Below, one piece after another: positions 43,549-52,466 of a stretch of 64,000 nt of DNA (its first letter is position 1; each line of letters opens with the position of its first letter). Source of the stretch: Agarilytica sp045430305 (GTDB lineage: Bacteria; Pseudomonadota; Gammaproteobacteria; Pseudomonadales; Cellvibrionaceae); NCBI GenBank assembly GCA_045430305.1, contig JAILXW010000001.1:1-64000 (forward strand). The letters are read 5' to 3'. A program made the position numbers and the translations under genes. The notes under the pieces were generated by a model. That model was given only the letters and a program-made list of their open reading frames with translations, made no database searches and was not told the DNA's origin.

Positions 43549-44394
43549 CTACATATTAATCCAGCTGTTGAAGGCCATCATTTTAAAACGCAGTTTGGAC
43601 TGAAAATGTAATACAACTCCGTCTTCCACAATATCTTCCAGAACCAAACCAGTGGCAATTGTGTCGCCTTTACGGCGTGTAACTTTGTTGATGGTGACCG
43701 TGGTAGACCCGGGGCTGTAGTTATGGTCTGTATACATTAATGTCGGGATACTTTTTTGTTTGGAATAGGGTAAATCACCAATAAAACTGAGCGTGCCATA
43801 GTCTGCGAGTGTGGGGTAGTTTGGTACGGCGATAGCCACTTCTTTTTGTTGTTGCCTGTTAACCTTGGGTTTTGGCGTGCTTTCTATTTTTTCCTCTGGC
43901 TGAGAATAAATAGCTGCTATTTGAGACGCGCTGTTTGTTTTTGTTTCTTTGCTTTTTGTACTGCTTGTCGCAGTGGGCTTGGTCGTTTTCACTGCAGCGT
44001 CTACACGTTCGTACTGCTGGGCAATCACTTTTTTGGTGGTGTTAGCATTTTGTGATTGTGGGAGCGCGGGCTGTTGCGTGATTTGTGGTGCAGCTGCGTT
44101 TTGCCCTTGAGCCGCACTTAAATGTGTGGGGCTTTCAGAAACTGAATTGGATTGAGTGAGTTGTGATGGCGCATTTGTAGGTGTGGATTTTTGTTCTTCA
44201 CCACCGGAAAAAAGCCAGATTATTAGAACAATGATCAATAACCCCGCGACCGCACCCGCAATATACATCGGTTGCCTGTTGGTTTCCAAGTCACCGGCGT
44301 TATGAGGACGATCGTGGTTACTGCTCAGCGAGGGTGTCGCTTCAGGGTCACGTTCTGTATCTGCTTTATTTAGGGCATCGAGTATCAATGACAT
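43549..44394 (-). CDS. gspB: Type II secretion assembly protein GspB
   Basis: A 281-residue protein: short N-motif MSLILDALNKADTERD, one membrane helix (about 43-62), a long Ser/Thr/Gln/Ala-rich periplasmic linker (about 70-175) and the C-terminal GspB (T2SSB) domain with YPTLADYGTLSFIGDLPYSKQKSIPTLMYTDHNYSPG and the conserved RRKGDTIATGLVLEDIVEDGVVL. GspB works with the GspA ATPase to insert the GspD secretin. It follows gspA by 19 bp on the minus strand. No other gsp genes are in this window. Confidence 0.93.
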   Translation of the reverse strand: MSLILDALNKADTERDPEATPSLSSNHDRPHNAGDLETNRQPMYIAGAVAGLLIIVLIIWLFSGGEEQKSTPTNAPSQLTQSNSVSESPTHLSAAQGQNAAAPQITQQPALPQSQNANTTKKVIAQQYERVDAAVKTTKPTATSSTKSKETKTNSASQIAAIYSQPEEKIESTPKPKVNRQQQKEVAIAVPNYPTLADYGTLSFIGDLPYSKQKSIPTLMYTDHNYSPGSTTVTINKVTRRKGDTIATGLVLEDIVEDGVVLHFQSKLRFKMMAFNSWINM

Positions 44395-44413
44395 AGCGGG
44401 GGTTCAAAGCTTA

Positions 44414-46135
44414 TTATAAAAATTCGTTGTTAAGTGTGGCGCTTAAGCCCAGAGTTTCATTGAGTTTCATAATGGTTCTCTCGCCTAGTATTCCATCGTC
44501 GTCTAGCTGGTGTTCGCGCTGGAATATTTTTATCCGATCCCTTAGGGCTTTGTTAAAGCGGCCTGAGGTAAGCGGGCTGGGTTGTGAGTCAAGTAACGCA
44601 AACTGCTCAGCTATTTCTGCAATGGCTTCATTACGATCGCCATAAGACAAAGGTTTAGTGAAGCCTTTCGGTTTCCGCCAAGCGTAAAAAACTTCTCCGG
44701 TCCATAAGGGGCCAAGCTCATCAAGCGCGACAACTTGACGGTTTCGTTGCTCGTCCACGAGTAAGGCATATTTTTCTTGTATGCCCACCAGTACTGCGTG
44801 GGAAGAAAACTTATCTGTTGTGATTAACGAAAGCACCATCGGGCGGTTTAGTTCAGCGACATCTTCCCAGGTATCAAATTTCGTTTTGCCACATTGGTGT
44901 GCGAGAGAATTTAATTGCCAGCAAGGTGGTGAGTCGGTATTGATATCAAATTCCAAAAACTCAAATAAGACCGCTTGCGCTTTGAGGCTATTTCTAATAT
45001 CAAAGTGTGCGGAACTATGAGTTTGTGTAGCAATTGGGTTTTGTTCACTGCTTGGCTGCGAGTCCGCTTGGGTTGAGCTTGAGGAGGCGCCAGACGCAGT
45101 ATTTTTGTTGGCTGGCGCAGGAGCTTGGGGCGGTGTTACGGCCATTATTGGAGCTTGTGAAATGGTTTGCGGCGCAATATTGGCAACGCTAGCTTCGGGT
45201 GCTGGGTTACTAAAAATGAGTTTAAGTAAGAAAACCATAACACCCAAACCAAAAAATGTTGCTGCAGATAAGGCGATGTACGTCATTTGCGGCGAAAGGT
45301 TTGACTTGCTCGATGGCGAGGCGCGATTGCCCTCAACTTCACGTTTTGCCAAGTCTAAGATCTGGTTGTCTACTTGGGATTTATTGTGGCCATAGGCACC
45401 CACTAGTGCACGCTCGCACACGACATTGATCATTCGAGGAATACCGCCACTAAATTGGTGGATTAATCGAACGATTTTGGGCGAAAAGGGGTAGCGGTCT
45501 TCAGGCATGCCTGCGACAGACAAACGGTGGCGAATATAGCGGTCGGTTTCTTCCACCGTAAGCGGCGTTAGGTGAAAACGCGCTGTAATGCGCTGAGATA
45601 ATTGGCGTAAGCGTGGTTGTGCTAATAGCTCATTTAATTCCGGCTGACCGACCAATATAATTTGTAGAAGCTTCTTGGTTGAGGTTTCTAAATTGGTTAA
45701 CAAGCGAACTTGTTCAAGAACTTCTGGCGTTAGCAGCTGCGCTTCGTCAATTAGCAAAATCGTATTTTTGCCCGCTTGATGATTATCTAACAAGTGTTGT
45801 TGAAGCGCATCGGTAAGCGTTTTGTTGCTAGGGTTTTCGTCCGGGTAGGCAACGCCGAACTCATCGCAAATTGTGCAGAGCAGCTCTTGAATGTTCGCCA
45901 TCGGATTAAGAATGATGGCGATTTCGGTATTTTCTGGGAGTTGTTCCAGCAAGCAGCGAATAATGGTGGTTTTGCCGGTGCCAACTTCACCGGTCAGCAT
46001 GACGAAGCCGCCTTCCCGTACGCCATATAGTAGATGCGCCAAAGCTTCTTTATGCTGTTGGCTCATGTACAAATAGCGAGGGTTAACCGCAATCGAAAAT
46101 GCTTGCTCTTCTAGTCCAAAATATTTGTGATACAT
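44414..46135 (-). CDS. gspA: Type II secretion assembly ATPase GspA (ExeA)
   Basis: A 573-residue protein beginning MYHKYFGLEEQAFSIAVNPR. The cytoplasmic AAA domain has Walker A GEVGTGKT (49-56) and Walker B ILLIDEAQ. A membrane helix follows (about 287-306), then an Ala/Pro/Gln-rich linker, a C39-peptidase-like domain (SPPCWQLNSLAHQCG; SSHAVLVGIQEKYALLVDEQRN) and a C-terminal peptidoglycan-binding domain (IKIFQREHQLDDDGILGERTIMKL). It binds the wall and helps the secretin through it. The frame stays open to 46195, but ATG 46135 matches family starts. Confidence 0.94.
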   Translation of the reverse strand: MYHKYFGLEEQAFSIAVNPRYLYMSQQHKEALAHLLYGVREGGFVMLTGEVGTGKTTIIRCLLEQLPENTEIAIILNPMANIQELLCTICDEFGVAYPDENPSNKTLTDALQQHLLDNHQAGKNTILLIDEAQLLTPEVLEQVRLLTNLETSTKKLLQIILVGQPELNELLAQPRLRQLSQRITARFHLTPLTVEETDRYIRHRLSVAGMPEDRYPFSPKIVRLIHQFSGGIPRMINVVCERALVGAYGHNKSQVDNQILDLAKREVEGNRASPSSKSNLSPQMTYIALSAATFFGLGVMVFLLKLIFSNPAPEASVANIAPQTISQAPIMAVTPPQAPAPANKNTASGASSSSTQADSQPSSEQNPIATQTHSSAHFDIRNSLKAQAVLFEFLEFDINTDSPPCWQLNSLAHQCGKTKFDTWEDVAELNRPMVLSLITTDKFSSHAVLVGIQEKYALLVDEQRNRQVVALDELGPLWTGEVFYAWRKPKGFTKPLSYGDRNEAIAEIAEQFALLDSQPSPLTSGRFNKALRDRIKIFQREHQLDDDGILGERTIMKLNETLGLSATLNNEFL

Positions 46136-46450
46136 GGTGAACTTTTGGTTTGCTTCTTTATTATCGCTATAACTTATCGCCTGATAACAGATCAATAATA
46201 CGTATCAAGCGCGGCTAATCGTAATAATCTGCTCGTATGATTACTTTAGCTGGTGAATTACGAAAGTAGCGAAATTGCTCCGCTAAAAAGAAATCATACT
46301 CTACCTAAGCTCTAAGCACTATATAAAGCGCCCTTAGCGTGCTTTTCTTTACTGTTTTTTTGCGGCTGGTTGAATTATTGGCGTAGCGCTAACGACCTTA
46401 ACGGCTGTGTCTTTTGCGTGGGAGAGGTTGGGGTTTAGGCGAACTATCGT
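46136..46450. other. Intergenic region upstream of gspAB
   Basis: About 315 bp between gspA and the merR-type gene, both on the minus strand; it should hold the gspAB promoter and the merR terminator. I see no gene, long palindrome or clear T-tailed hairpin. Confidence 0.35.
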
Positions 46451-46801
46451 TTAATGGAAGAGGGTTGTCAGTTCACGCTCGAAGGCTGCGATACTCTCGG
46501 CATCGTCTATATCGGCGTCGTGTAACAGCGAAGAACGTTTGCGACTAAGTAAGACCATGGCACGGTTTAGACGCATGCTGGAGTCTTCATCGTCTTGAGC
46601 TGCTAGCACGGTGACTATTTCACGAAGTGACAGGCCAATATCTTGCGCCATTTTGATGAGCTTGATCGCGTGAATGTGCGCTTCGCTGTAGTTTGTATTG
46701 CCACCAACAACGCCTGTAGCGGGCAGCAGGTCTGCTTGCTCGTAGTGGCGAATAGTGCTGACGGGCACACCGGTAATGCGTGACAATTGTTCTATATGCA
46801 T
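46451..46801 (-). CDS. MerR-family transcriptional regulator
   Basis: A 116-residue regulator with a full MerR winged HTH at the N-terminus: IEQLSRITGVPVSTIRHYEQADLLPATG, then NYSEAHIHAIKLIKMAQDIGLSLREI and a dimerising helix (about 80-105). There are no Cys, so it is not a classical metal sensor. The C-terminal domain is minimal, with no recognisable ligand site. No obvious target gene is adjacent; two TGATCAAC copies (46877 and 46908) lie in its own upstream region. Confidence 0.9.
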   Translation of the reverse strand: MHIEQLSRITGVPVSTIRHYEQADLLPATGVVGGNTNYSEAHIHAIKLIKMAQDIGLSLREIVTVLAAQDDEDSSMRLNRAMVLLSRKRSSLLHDADIDDAESIAAFERELTTLFH

Positions 46802-47119
46802 GATCTTCTATGGCCTGAAGCAGCTTCCCAAGTTATGTCCATATCCCTACGGCGTCACTTTGTGATTATTTTTGAGTGATCAACAAATAATCATTTAAAG
46901 TTAAATCTGATCAACTTTCAAGCATTTAAATGTGTCACAAAAATGACATATCATGAAAGTCGTGGCGCCATTTACCCTAAATTCTTGAAATCCCTGTAAG
47001 AAAGCAATCAATCTCAAAGATCTTAGTTGGGTTTTTGCGTGGGCCATTTTGGCGCATTTTAGCCAAAGTGTGAGTTGGTGCACAGTTCATGGCTGCCCAA
47101 AATGGCGTTGAAATGGAAA
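46802..47119. promoter_or_regulatory. Intergenic region between gcvR and the merR-type gene
   Basis: 318 bp upstream of the merR-type gene and downstream of gcvR. It holds two direct copies of TGATCAAC 31 bp apart (46877-46884, 46908-46915) and a small TGTCA/TGACA hairpin (46933-46948). The repeats could be regulator sites; there is no reading frame I trust. Confidence 0.3.
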
Positions 47120-47653
47120 TTAAGGTTCGGTTTGAGTTTCTGAAAGGGAGATATCTAAGGCTAAATTGTCGGCGATTTCATCCAAGCTAGTATGTAAATC
47201 ACTGAGTTCACTCGCTTCTGGTATTTGTAGTACGCCCTTTGCTTCAAACAAAGGGTCACCGCTATACGGCATACTAGAAAGCGAAGTCTCTAGCTCTGCC
47301 AGGTTGATATCGCGTTGTACGAGCGCTTTCGACAGTTCTCGCACGATACCTGGGCGGTCGGGCCCAAGTACGTGTACGTAAGCCTGTTGACTGGCGCGTG
47401 TTTCTTTACTGTCAGAGAGTTGCTCGCATTTCACCCAAATGCCTTGGCTTTCCAGCGCAAATAAAGCAGTTTCTAGTTCGCGCCTTGATTCGGCTGCAAT
47501 CGACACGCGAATGACGCCCGCGAATTTTCCAGAAAGTTGGGACAGTTTGCTTTCTAACCAATTGCCACCGAGCTTGCTGATACTTTCAGCAATGGCTTCA
47601 ACAACACCGGGTTTGTCGTCACTGATAACACTTACGAGAATATGTGAGTTCAT
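47120..47653 (-). CDS. gcvR: Glycine cleavage system regulator-like ACT protein (GcvR)
   Basis: A 177-residue protein with two ACT domains: VSVISDDKPGVVEAIAESISKLGGNWLESKLSQLSGKFAG (about 6-45) and VHVLGPDRPGIVRELSKALVQRDINLAELETSLSSMPYSGDPLFEAKG (about 92-140). This matches GcvR, which in E. coli binds GcvA and represses the glycine cleavage operon when glycine is low. No gcvA or gcvTHP gene is in the window. The role in this organism is inferred from the family. Confidence 0.88.
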   Translation of the reverse strand: MNSHILVSVISDDKPGVVEAIAESISKLGGNWLESKLSQLSGKFAGVIRVSIAAESRRELETALFALESQGIWVKCEQLSDSKETRASQQAYVHVLGPDRPGIVRELSKALVQRDINLAELETSLSSMPYSGDPLFEAKGVLQIPEASELSDLHTSLDEIADNLALDISLSETQTEP

Positions 47654-47820
47654 GTGAAAAAACGCTATTGCATGGATTTAATCGCAAGTATAATTGCTGC
47701 TACAGACCTTGCACATCTTTATCGCATGAACCGTCGGTTCGCTTTTTAAATCAATTCTCAGTTTCGAATCTTCGAAAAGTTCTGTTGAAGGGAGTGGTGG
47801 CTGTTTTACGGAGTGAAAAA

Positions 47821-48048
47821 GTGATTATTGCACCTGAAAAGTTAACCGTTGAATCTATTCGTGCCATCGTCGAGTCGGTGATTATGCGTGAGGGTACCGA
47901 TTACGGTATCGATGAATTGAGTCTAAATGAAAAAATAGACATTTTGATGCCGCAAGTATTATGCGGTGAAGTACTCATTTCCTATGATGAAAGTTCAGAA
48001 AGCGTGAATTTACTACCCAAGCACGAAGCTCAAGCTGAGCCAGCCTAG
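47821..48048 (+). CDS. yheU: YheU family protein
   Basis: A 75-residue protein matching YheU: IIAPEKLTVESIRAIVESVIMREGTDYG, then LNEKIDILMPQVLCGEVLISYDESSESVNLLPK. The family is conserved in gammaproteobacteria; its function is unknown. The start is GTG 47821, supported by GGAG seven bases upstream (47810-47813). The frame runs open upstream to 47644, but that extension has no family match. It is a single gene, 373 bp before tusA. Confidence 0.9.
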   Translation: MIIAPEKLTVESIRAIVESVIMREGTDYGIDELSLNEKIDILMPQVLCGEVLISYDESSESVNLLPKHEAQAEPA

Positions 48049-48420
48049 CCCCTACTTTTATTTTTCAGTTTCTTATTTTCCTGGCCTCTCAAGCAGCGGT
48101 ATAAACCTAGCGCTTCAACTCCAAACGTCCATGGCTCTGATACCTACAATTCTGATCTTTATGATTAAGCCGTGTGCTAAGTTAAAAGGCGCGATACGTG
48201 TTAGTGGGGTTGGCAGAACCTTTCTGCAGCTTCGAAACTGGGCTGACTACCTGGCTGTTATTGGCGCGTTGCACCGAGCGTTGCAAAAGAGTCTTTTAGC
48301 TCTTAATGATACTCTGGCTATCGCTCGGTCAATGTATGAATCAACGTATCGTCCAATGCGTAATTTTGGCCTAAGCATCTTCCTTTTGAACCTTAGTTTT
48401 TACCTCAATGACTCTCGGAT
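48049..48420. other. Gene-poor region between yheU and tusA
   Basis: 372 bp. One open frame (48131-48424) overlaps the tusA start as ATGA, but its translation has no family look and no ribosome-binding site. A short direct repeat GCGTTGCA lies within it and a weak AAGAG/CTCTT hairpin is present. I treat the region as non-coding leader. Confidence 0.4.
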
Positions 48421-48657
48421 ATGACTCACAAAATTTCAGCTACCGTTGATGCCAGCGGTTTAATTTGCCCAGAACCCATTATGATGCTTCACAACGCCGT
48501 GCGAGATGCAAAAGTAGGTGAGGTGATTGAACTTATAGCGACAGACCCAGCAACGCCGAGAGATGTTCAGCAGTTCTGTGAGTTTTTGGGCCACGTTTTG
48601 CTCGAGCAGAAAAAGGGAGCTGAACACAGTGTTTTTTTAATCGAAAAGAAAGCTTAA
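48421..48657 (+). CDS. tusA: Sulfurtransferase TusA family protein
   Basis: A 78-residue TusA: VDASGLICPEPIMMLHNAVRDAK with the catalytic Cys16 in CPEP, then VGEVIELIATDPATPRDVQQFCEFLGH. TusA receives persulfide from IscS and passes it on for the 2-thiouridine modification of tRNA wobble bases and for molybdenum cofactor synthesis. Full length, all motifs. The Met at 48421 directly follows CGGAT. No other tus genes are near. Confidence 0.95.
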   Translation: MTHKISATVDASGLICPEPIMMLHNAVRDAKVGEVIELIATDPATPRDVQQFCEFLGHVLLEQKKGAEHSVFLIEKKA

Positions 48658-48752
48658 GCTTGTGTGAAGGCACAAGAGAAAAGGGGGGGAGTAAAAGCCG
48701 CTTCCCAAAACTCCAAGCATAAAAGAGTTGGTCGGTAAGACGGTTGATTGAA

Positions 48753-48768
48753 GCGTTGAATTCAACGC
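48753..48768. promoter_or_regulatory. 16-bp perfect palindrome downstream of tusA
   Basis: GCGTTGAATTCAACGC reads the same on both strands. It lies between the 3' ends of tusA and the convergent 237-residue gene. It may be an operator-like site or chance; no T run follows, so a terminator is unlikely. Confidence 0.4.
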
Positions 48769-48882
48769 GTTGTGCAATGTACTTTTAACCCTCGTTGGCC
48801 GCTGGGCGGTATCAGAAGGTAAGCAATTGTTTCACGCTGGCTGGCTTTTGATTCTATTCGAACCCTGGTGCCAGAAACAAAG

Positions 48883-49596
48883 TCAGACGTTTGACTCGCG
48901 TGAATCTTCAACAAGCATGGAGATCGCCGCAAGCGCTTCTGGATCTTCCGCTTTAATTTTGTTGGCAATATGATGCTGAAAGAAGTACTTAAAATCTTTC
49001 TCAGATTGCGCAGGGTACAAACAGCTATCACCCGGTAAAACAGGTGTGCTTTCTACTTTTTCTTCATCGATCAACATACCGCTCAAAGAGCCGTCGTGAT
49101 GCAAGCGCCAGCTAATCACTTCTTGCAAAGTGATACTTTTGAAGCCGTCAGTCGCGAGTACTGCGTGCGTGCCGATCGTATCTGGGACTTCTTGCACAAT
49201 ATCAGAATCCTGTTCACACTGGATGTCGTAATATTCTGCCGCTGTTTCAAGCTCCACAATTTTATGTATGGGCGGGTCGAAGAAAAGTTCGTCGATACCT
49301 GGGTCGTAATACCCTTCGAAAGTACCGTTGAGTGGGTCGTTGATATCGGTACACGCGATAATATCGTCTAACCAGGGAACCAGCCCCACAACATCGCCGT
49401 TAGCACATAGCGCCCAGGCCAAAATCTTCAAGCTGAAATACTTCTCTCCACTGACTTCATTGGAATAAAGCATTTCCAGGCCGTCTAGCTCTGGTGAAAG
49501 GCGAATGATGCGTTTGTCGAATTGAGCGATGTAGGGGTTGCCCGAGAAGAGATCAACCACGTTCTCGTTGTTGTGACCGTCTAATGAGGTCTTCAT
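48883..49596 (-). CDS. Conserved-looking protein of unknown function
   Basis: A 237-residue acidic protein I do not recognise. It has no signal peptide or membrane segment. It starts MKTSLDGHNNENVVDLFSGNPYIAQFDKRIIRLSPELDGLEMLYSNE and contains ALCANGDVVGLVPWLDDIIACTDINDP and FEGYYDPGIDELFFDPPIHKIV. The C-terminal half ends in a helix (PEALAAISMLVEDSRES). A strong GGAGG lies eight bases before the ATG, and the codon use looks like that of its neighbours, so it should be a real expressed gene. It is single, between tusA (convergent) and epmC (divergent). Confidence 0.8.
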   Translation of the reverse strand: MKTSLDGHNNENVVDLFSGNPYIAQFDKRIIRLSPELDGLEMLYSNEVSGEKYFSLKILAWALCANGDVVGLVPWLDDIIACTDINDPLNGTFEGYYDPGIDELFFDPPIHKIVELETAAEYYDIQCEQDSDIVQEVPDTIGTHAVLATDGFKSITLQEVISWRLHHDGSLSGMLIDEEKVESTPVLPGDSCLYPAQSEKDFKYFFQHHIANKIKAEDPEALAAISMLVEDSRESNV

Positions 49597-49820
49597 AATA
49601 CTACCTCCAAAGTTGAGGAGTAAGCGCCTAAGGGCTGCGGGGATGATGGTCTTTCGACCAACACTACATACAGTATAGGTTATACATTGCTAACACAATA
49701 CCTTGGGTTTGGATTTTTCCTTCCTTTGTTTTGGGGTGGTTTGACGTGTTAAACACGGACGAACATTAGGCTGCGACAATGGTTTAAAATCGCTGCCATA
49801 TCTTCAGTTTAGAACATTAA

Positions 49821-50384
49821 ATGCCAAAAGAATTCCCTTTTTTAGCTGATCTAGCAATAACAAGGCTCATAAATACCTTTCATTGCTTGTTTAGAGATTC
49901 TCTCAATACTCGCCTGATCGGCGGTGCAGATGAGCCTCTGTACCTGCCTCAGGGCGCTGATCAGCCTTATAACGCCATCTACTTTAATCGTGATTACATT
50001 GCCAGCGCCTTGCATGAGGTTTCTCACTGGTGTGTTGCGGGGTCAGAAAGGCGTAAAAAGGAAGATTATGGCTATTGGTATGCGCCTGATGGTCGTGATG
50101 CTGGCCAACAGCAAGAGTTTGAGAAGGTGGAAGTGAAACCGCAGGCGATAGAGCGCATCTTGTCTTTCGCATGCGGTCAGCCATTCAGGATCAGTGCGGA
50201 TAACCTGTACGCCGGTAACCAAATAAACCCCGAATTTGCAGATGCGATCCATAAGCAAACTTTGTGGTATTGCGAGAATGGCTTATCTTCACGCGCACAG
50301 CGTCTAGTGTTAGCTCTGGCGGAAACTTTTGAGCAATCTGCCCCGCTTGAAAGCACAAATTATAGTCGAGAGGCGCTTAAGTGA
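49821..50384 (+). CDS. epmC: Elongation factor P hydroxylase EpmC
   Basis: A 187-residue protein matching EpmC (YfcM): HEVSHW at residues 65-70 with the metal-binding HExxH pattern, plus WCVAGSERRKKEDYGYWYAPDGRDAGQQQEFEKVEVKPQAIERI. EpmC hydroxylates the beta-lysylated lysine of EF-P, the last step of EF-P maturation after EpmA and EpmB. Neither epmA nor epmB is in this window. It heads a tight plus-strand series: the next gene overlaps its stop. Confidence 0.93.
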   Translation: MPKEFPFLADLAITRLINTFHCLFRDSLNTRLIGGADEPLYLPQGADQPYNAIYFNRDYIASALHEVSHWCVAGSERRKKEDYGYWYAPDGRDAGQQQEFEKVEVKPQAIERILSFACGQPFRISADNLYAGNQINPEFADAIHKQTLWYCENGLSSRAQRLVLALAETFEQSAPLESTNYSREALK

Positions 50385-51319
50385 TTATGGCGCTCGGGTC
50401 CAAAACTAAGACGACAGCAAAAACTGAAGCAGGTAAGCATCTCTATGTTATCGATGCGTCGATATTTATATTTCGCTATTACTTTTCTATGCCGAGTAAT
50501 TGGTTTGCCAGCAACGGTCGGCCAACAGAAACGGTATACGGCTATGCAACGTGGTTGCTCAAGTTTTTAACGAATGAAAAGGCCTGCAATGTGGTCGCTT
50601 GTTTTGATGAAAGTTTAATGACCTGCTTTCGCAACGAAATATACCCCGATTATAAAATGAGTCGTGCGCTGCCCGATGACGACCTCGCCTTTCAATTGCT
50701 TGCCTGCAAACAACTTACTCAGCTACTAGGTGTTTCAAGTTATGCTTCAGACACGTACGAAGCCGATGACCTTGCCGGGAGTTTTGCCAAGTACTGTGGT
50801 AAGAAAAATATCCCGTATACTTTATTAACGCGCGATAAAGATTTGAGCCAGTTACTCGCCTTTGGCGAATCGTGTATGTGGGATTACCCCGATAAAACAC
50901 CAATTCAACACGACGATGTAACAAGTTTGTTGGGCGTTAAGGCCGAGCAGGTCGCCGACTACTTGGCAATCGTTGGTGATGCCAGTGACGACATTCCCGG
51001 TGTGCCGGGTGTTGGGCCAAAAACGGCAATAGCATTACTAAGCGCCTTTGGTTCTTGGGAAAAAATTAAAAAACATAACAATGAAATTTCGGCGTTGCCT
51101 ATTCGCGGCGCAAAAACCTTACAAGAAAAAATGATCGAATATGAAGCGCAGGTCGATATGGCGCTGCGACTTAGTACTATCGCTACCGACGGGCTTAAAG
51201 TCACATGGCGAGAAACGAAGGTGCAAGCTCTGGAGTTGGCTGCACTAAAAGATTTTTGTGAGGCTTTGGGTTTTCCAGCCTCGTTTATGAAAAAGGCGGG
51301 CCAGCTTTGTGAGTCTTAA
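50381..51319 (+). CDS. 5'-3' exonuclease / flap endonuclease-like (Xni/ExoIX type)
   Basis: A 312-residue FEN/PolA-N-type nuclease: HLYVIDASIFIFRYYFSMP, VVACFDESLMTCFRNEIYPDYKMSR, YEADDLAGSFAKYC, LLTRDKDLSQLL and the helix-hairpin-helix VGDASDDIPGVPGVGPKTAIALL. These aspartates form the two-metal site. It is a stand-alone version of the PolA 5' nuclease and could remove RNA primers or flaps. GTG 50381 overlaps the epmC stop and has GAGAGG seven bases upstream. It overlaps pdxB by 11 bases. The E. coli Xni is shorter (about 250); the name is therefore left open. Confidence 0.88.
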   Translation: MIMALGSKTKTTAKTEAGKHLYVIDASIFIFRYYFSMPSNWFASNGRPTETVYGYATWLLKFLTNEKACNVVACFDESLMTCFRNEIYPDYKMSRALPDDDLAFQLLACKQLTQLLGVSSYASDTYEADDLAGSFAKYCGKKNIPYTLLTRDKDLSQLLAFGESCMWDYPDKTPIQHDDVTSLLGVKAEQVADYLAIVGDASDDIPGVPGVGPKTAIALLSAFGSWEKIKKHNNEISALPIRGAKTLQEKMIEYEAQVDMALRLSTIATDGLKVTWRETKVQALELAALKDFCEALGFPASFMKKAGQLCES

Positions 51320-52424
51320 CATTGTTGCGGATGAAAATATTCCGCATGTCGAAACTATTTTCTCTGGGTTGGGTAAGTTAAATAAAGTGCAGGGGCGAAA
51401 CTTAACGTCGTCGCAACTAGGTGATGCTGATGTATTGCTCGTGCGATCTGTGACGCAAGTGAATGAGAGCTTACTAAAAGGCTCGAGGGTGCGTTTCGTC
51501 GGTACGTCGACAATTGGTGTCGATCACCTTGATACGGAATATCTTAAACAGGAAAATATCCGGTATGCCAGCGCGCCGGGCTGTAACGCCTGGGCGGTGG
51601 TGCAATATGTGGTGAGTGTATTAGCATCGCTAGAAGAGTTCGAACAGGGCAAGCGCGTCGTGATTGTCGGTGGTGGCAATGTTGGTGGTCGTGTTTACGA
51701 CACTTTGAATGCGCTTGGTTTTGATTGCGCCATCGTTGACCCTTTTTTAACGGAAGCCTGTGGCAGAAAGCTTGTTGAATTTGAGCGTGTATATCAGGCA
51801 GACATTCTTTGTTTGCATACGCCCTTAACACACCATAAAAAGCATCCAACATTTCATTTGTTCAATGATTCTGAGCTTAGCAAGCTCAAGAGTAATACTT
51901 TGCTTATTAATGCTGGGCGTGGCGCGGTGATAAATAATCTAGCGCTATTGAATCTTCTTAAGCAGGGCACAAAGCTAAGAGTTGCTCTTGACGTTTGGGA
52001 AAATGAACCGAACGTTGCTGTAGGGCTTTTGCCCTACCTTATTTACGCTACGCCTCATATTGCGGGTTACAGTTATGAAGGGCGGCTAAACGGCGCGCTC
52101 ATGATTTATGAACGTTTAAGCATGTTTTTGGGTAAATCGGAAAAAGATACGCTGCAAGCGCTAGCGCCAATTCGGGATAGTTTATTTGGTGAGCCTAAAG
52201 CGTGTGTTGATTTTGATTTAAAAGATGCGCTGCTTTCTTGTTACGATGTGCGCGATGATGATGCACGCTTTCGTGCATCCGCAGAAACGTTGCCAGAGGG
52301 TTTTGACGAATTGCGAAAACATTACCCTTTGAGACGAGAGTTTTCTCACTACGTTTACCGCAAAGTACAAGATAAAGATCGTCTCGCCTATCACGCGTTA
52401 AAGTTTGCGGAGGAGGGGCGGTGA
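51309..52424 (+). CDS. pdxB: 4-phosphoerythronate dehydrogenase PdxB
   Basis: A 371-residue D-2-hydroxyacid dehydrogenase: NIVADENIPHVETIFSGLG, GTSTIGVDHLDTEYLKQENIRYASAPGCNAWAVVQYV, NAD-binding VIVGGGNVGGRVYDTL, catalytic Arg in INAGRGAVI and His in TPHIAGYSYEG. The C-terminal DUF3410 dimerisation region is present. It oxidises 4-phospho-erythronate in the pathway to pyridoxal phosphate. GTG start overlapping the exonuclease gene. Confidence 0.97.
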   Translation: MSLNIVADENIPHVETIFSGLGKLNKVQGRNLTSSQLGDADVLLVRSVTQVNESLLKGSRVRFVGTSTIGVDHLDTEYLKQENIRYASAPGCNAWAVVQYVVSVLASLEEFEQGKRVVIVGGGNVGGRVYDTLNALGFDCAIVDPFLTEACGRKLVEFERVYQADILCLHTPLTHHKKHPTFHLFNDSELSKLKSNTLLINAGRGAVINNLALLNLLKQGTKLRVALDVWENEPNVAVGLLPYLIYATPHIAGYSYEGRLNGALMIYERLSMFLGKSEKDTLQALAPIRDSLFGEPKACVDFDLKDALLSCYDVRDDDARFRASAETLPEGFDELRKHYPLRREFSHYVYRKVQDKDRLAYHALKFAEEGR

Positions 52425-52466
52425 GCTGCGGTGTGTATAGAAAAGCGTATAAATGGGAGCTAGTTC

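Noticed and set aside
46901..47083. 60-codon open frame on the minus strand
   Set aside because: Short, no ribosome-binding site and low-complexity translation; it lies in the leader of the merR-type gene.
47644..47820. N-terminal extension of YheU
   Set aside because: The upstream 59 codons do not resemble the family, and GTG 47821 has a good ribosome-binding site.
48131..48424. 97-codon open frame overlapping the tusA start
   Set aside because: The ATGA overlap is attractive, but there is no ribosome-binding site and the translation has no family-like features.
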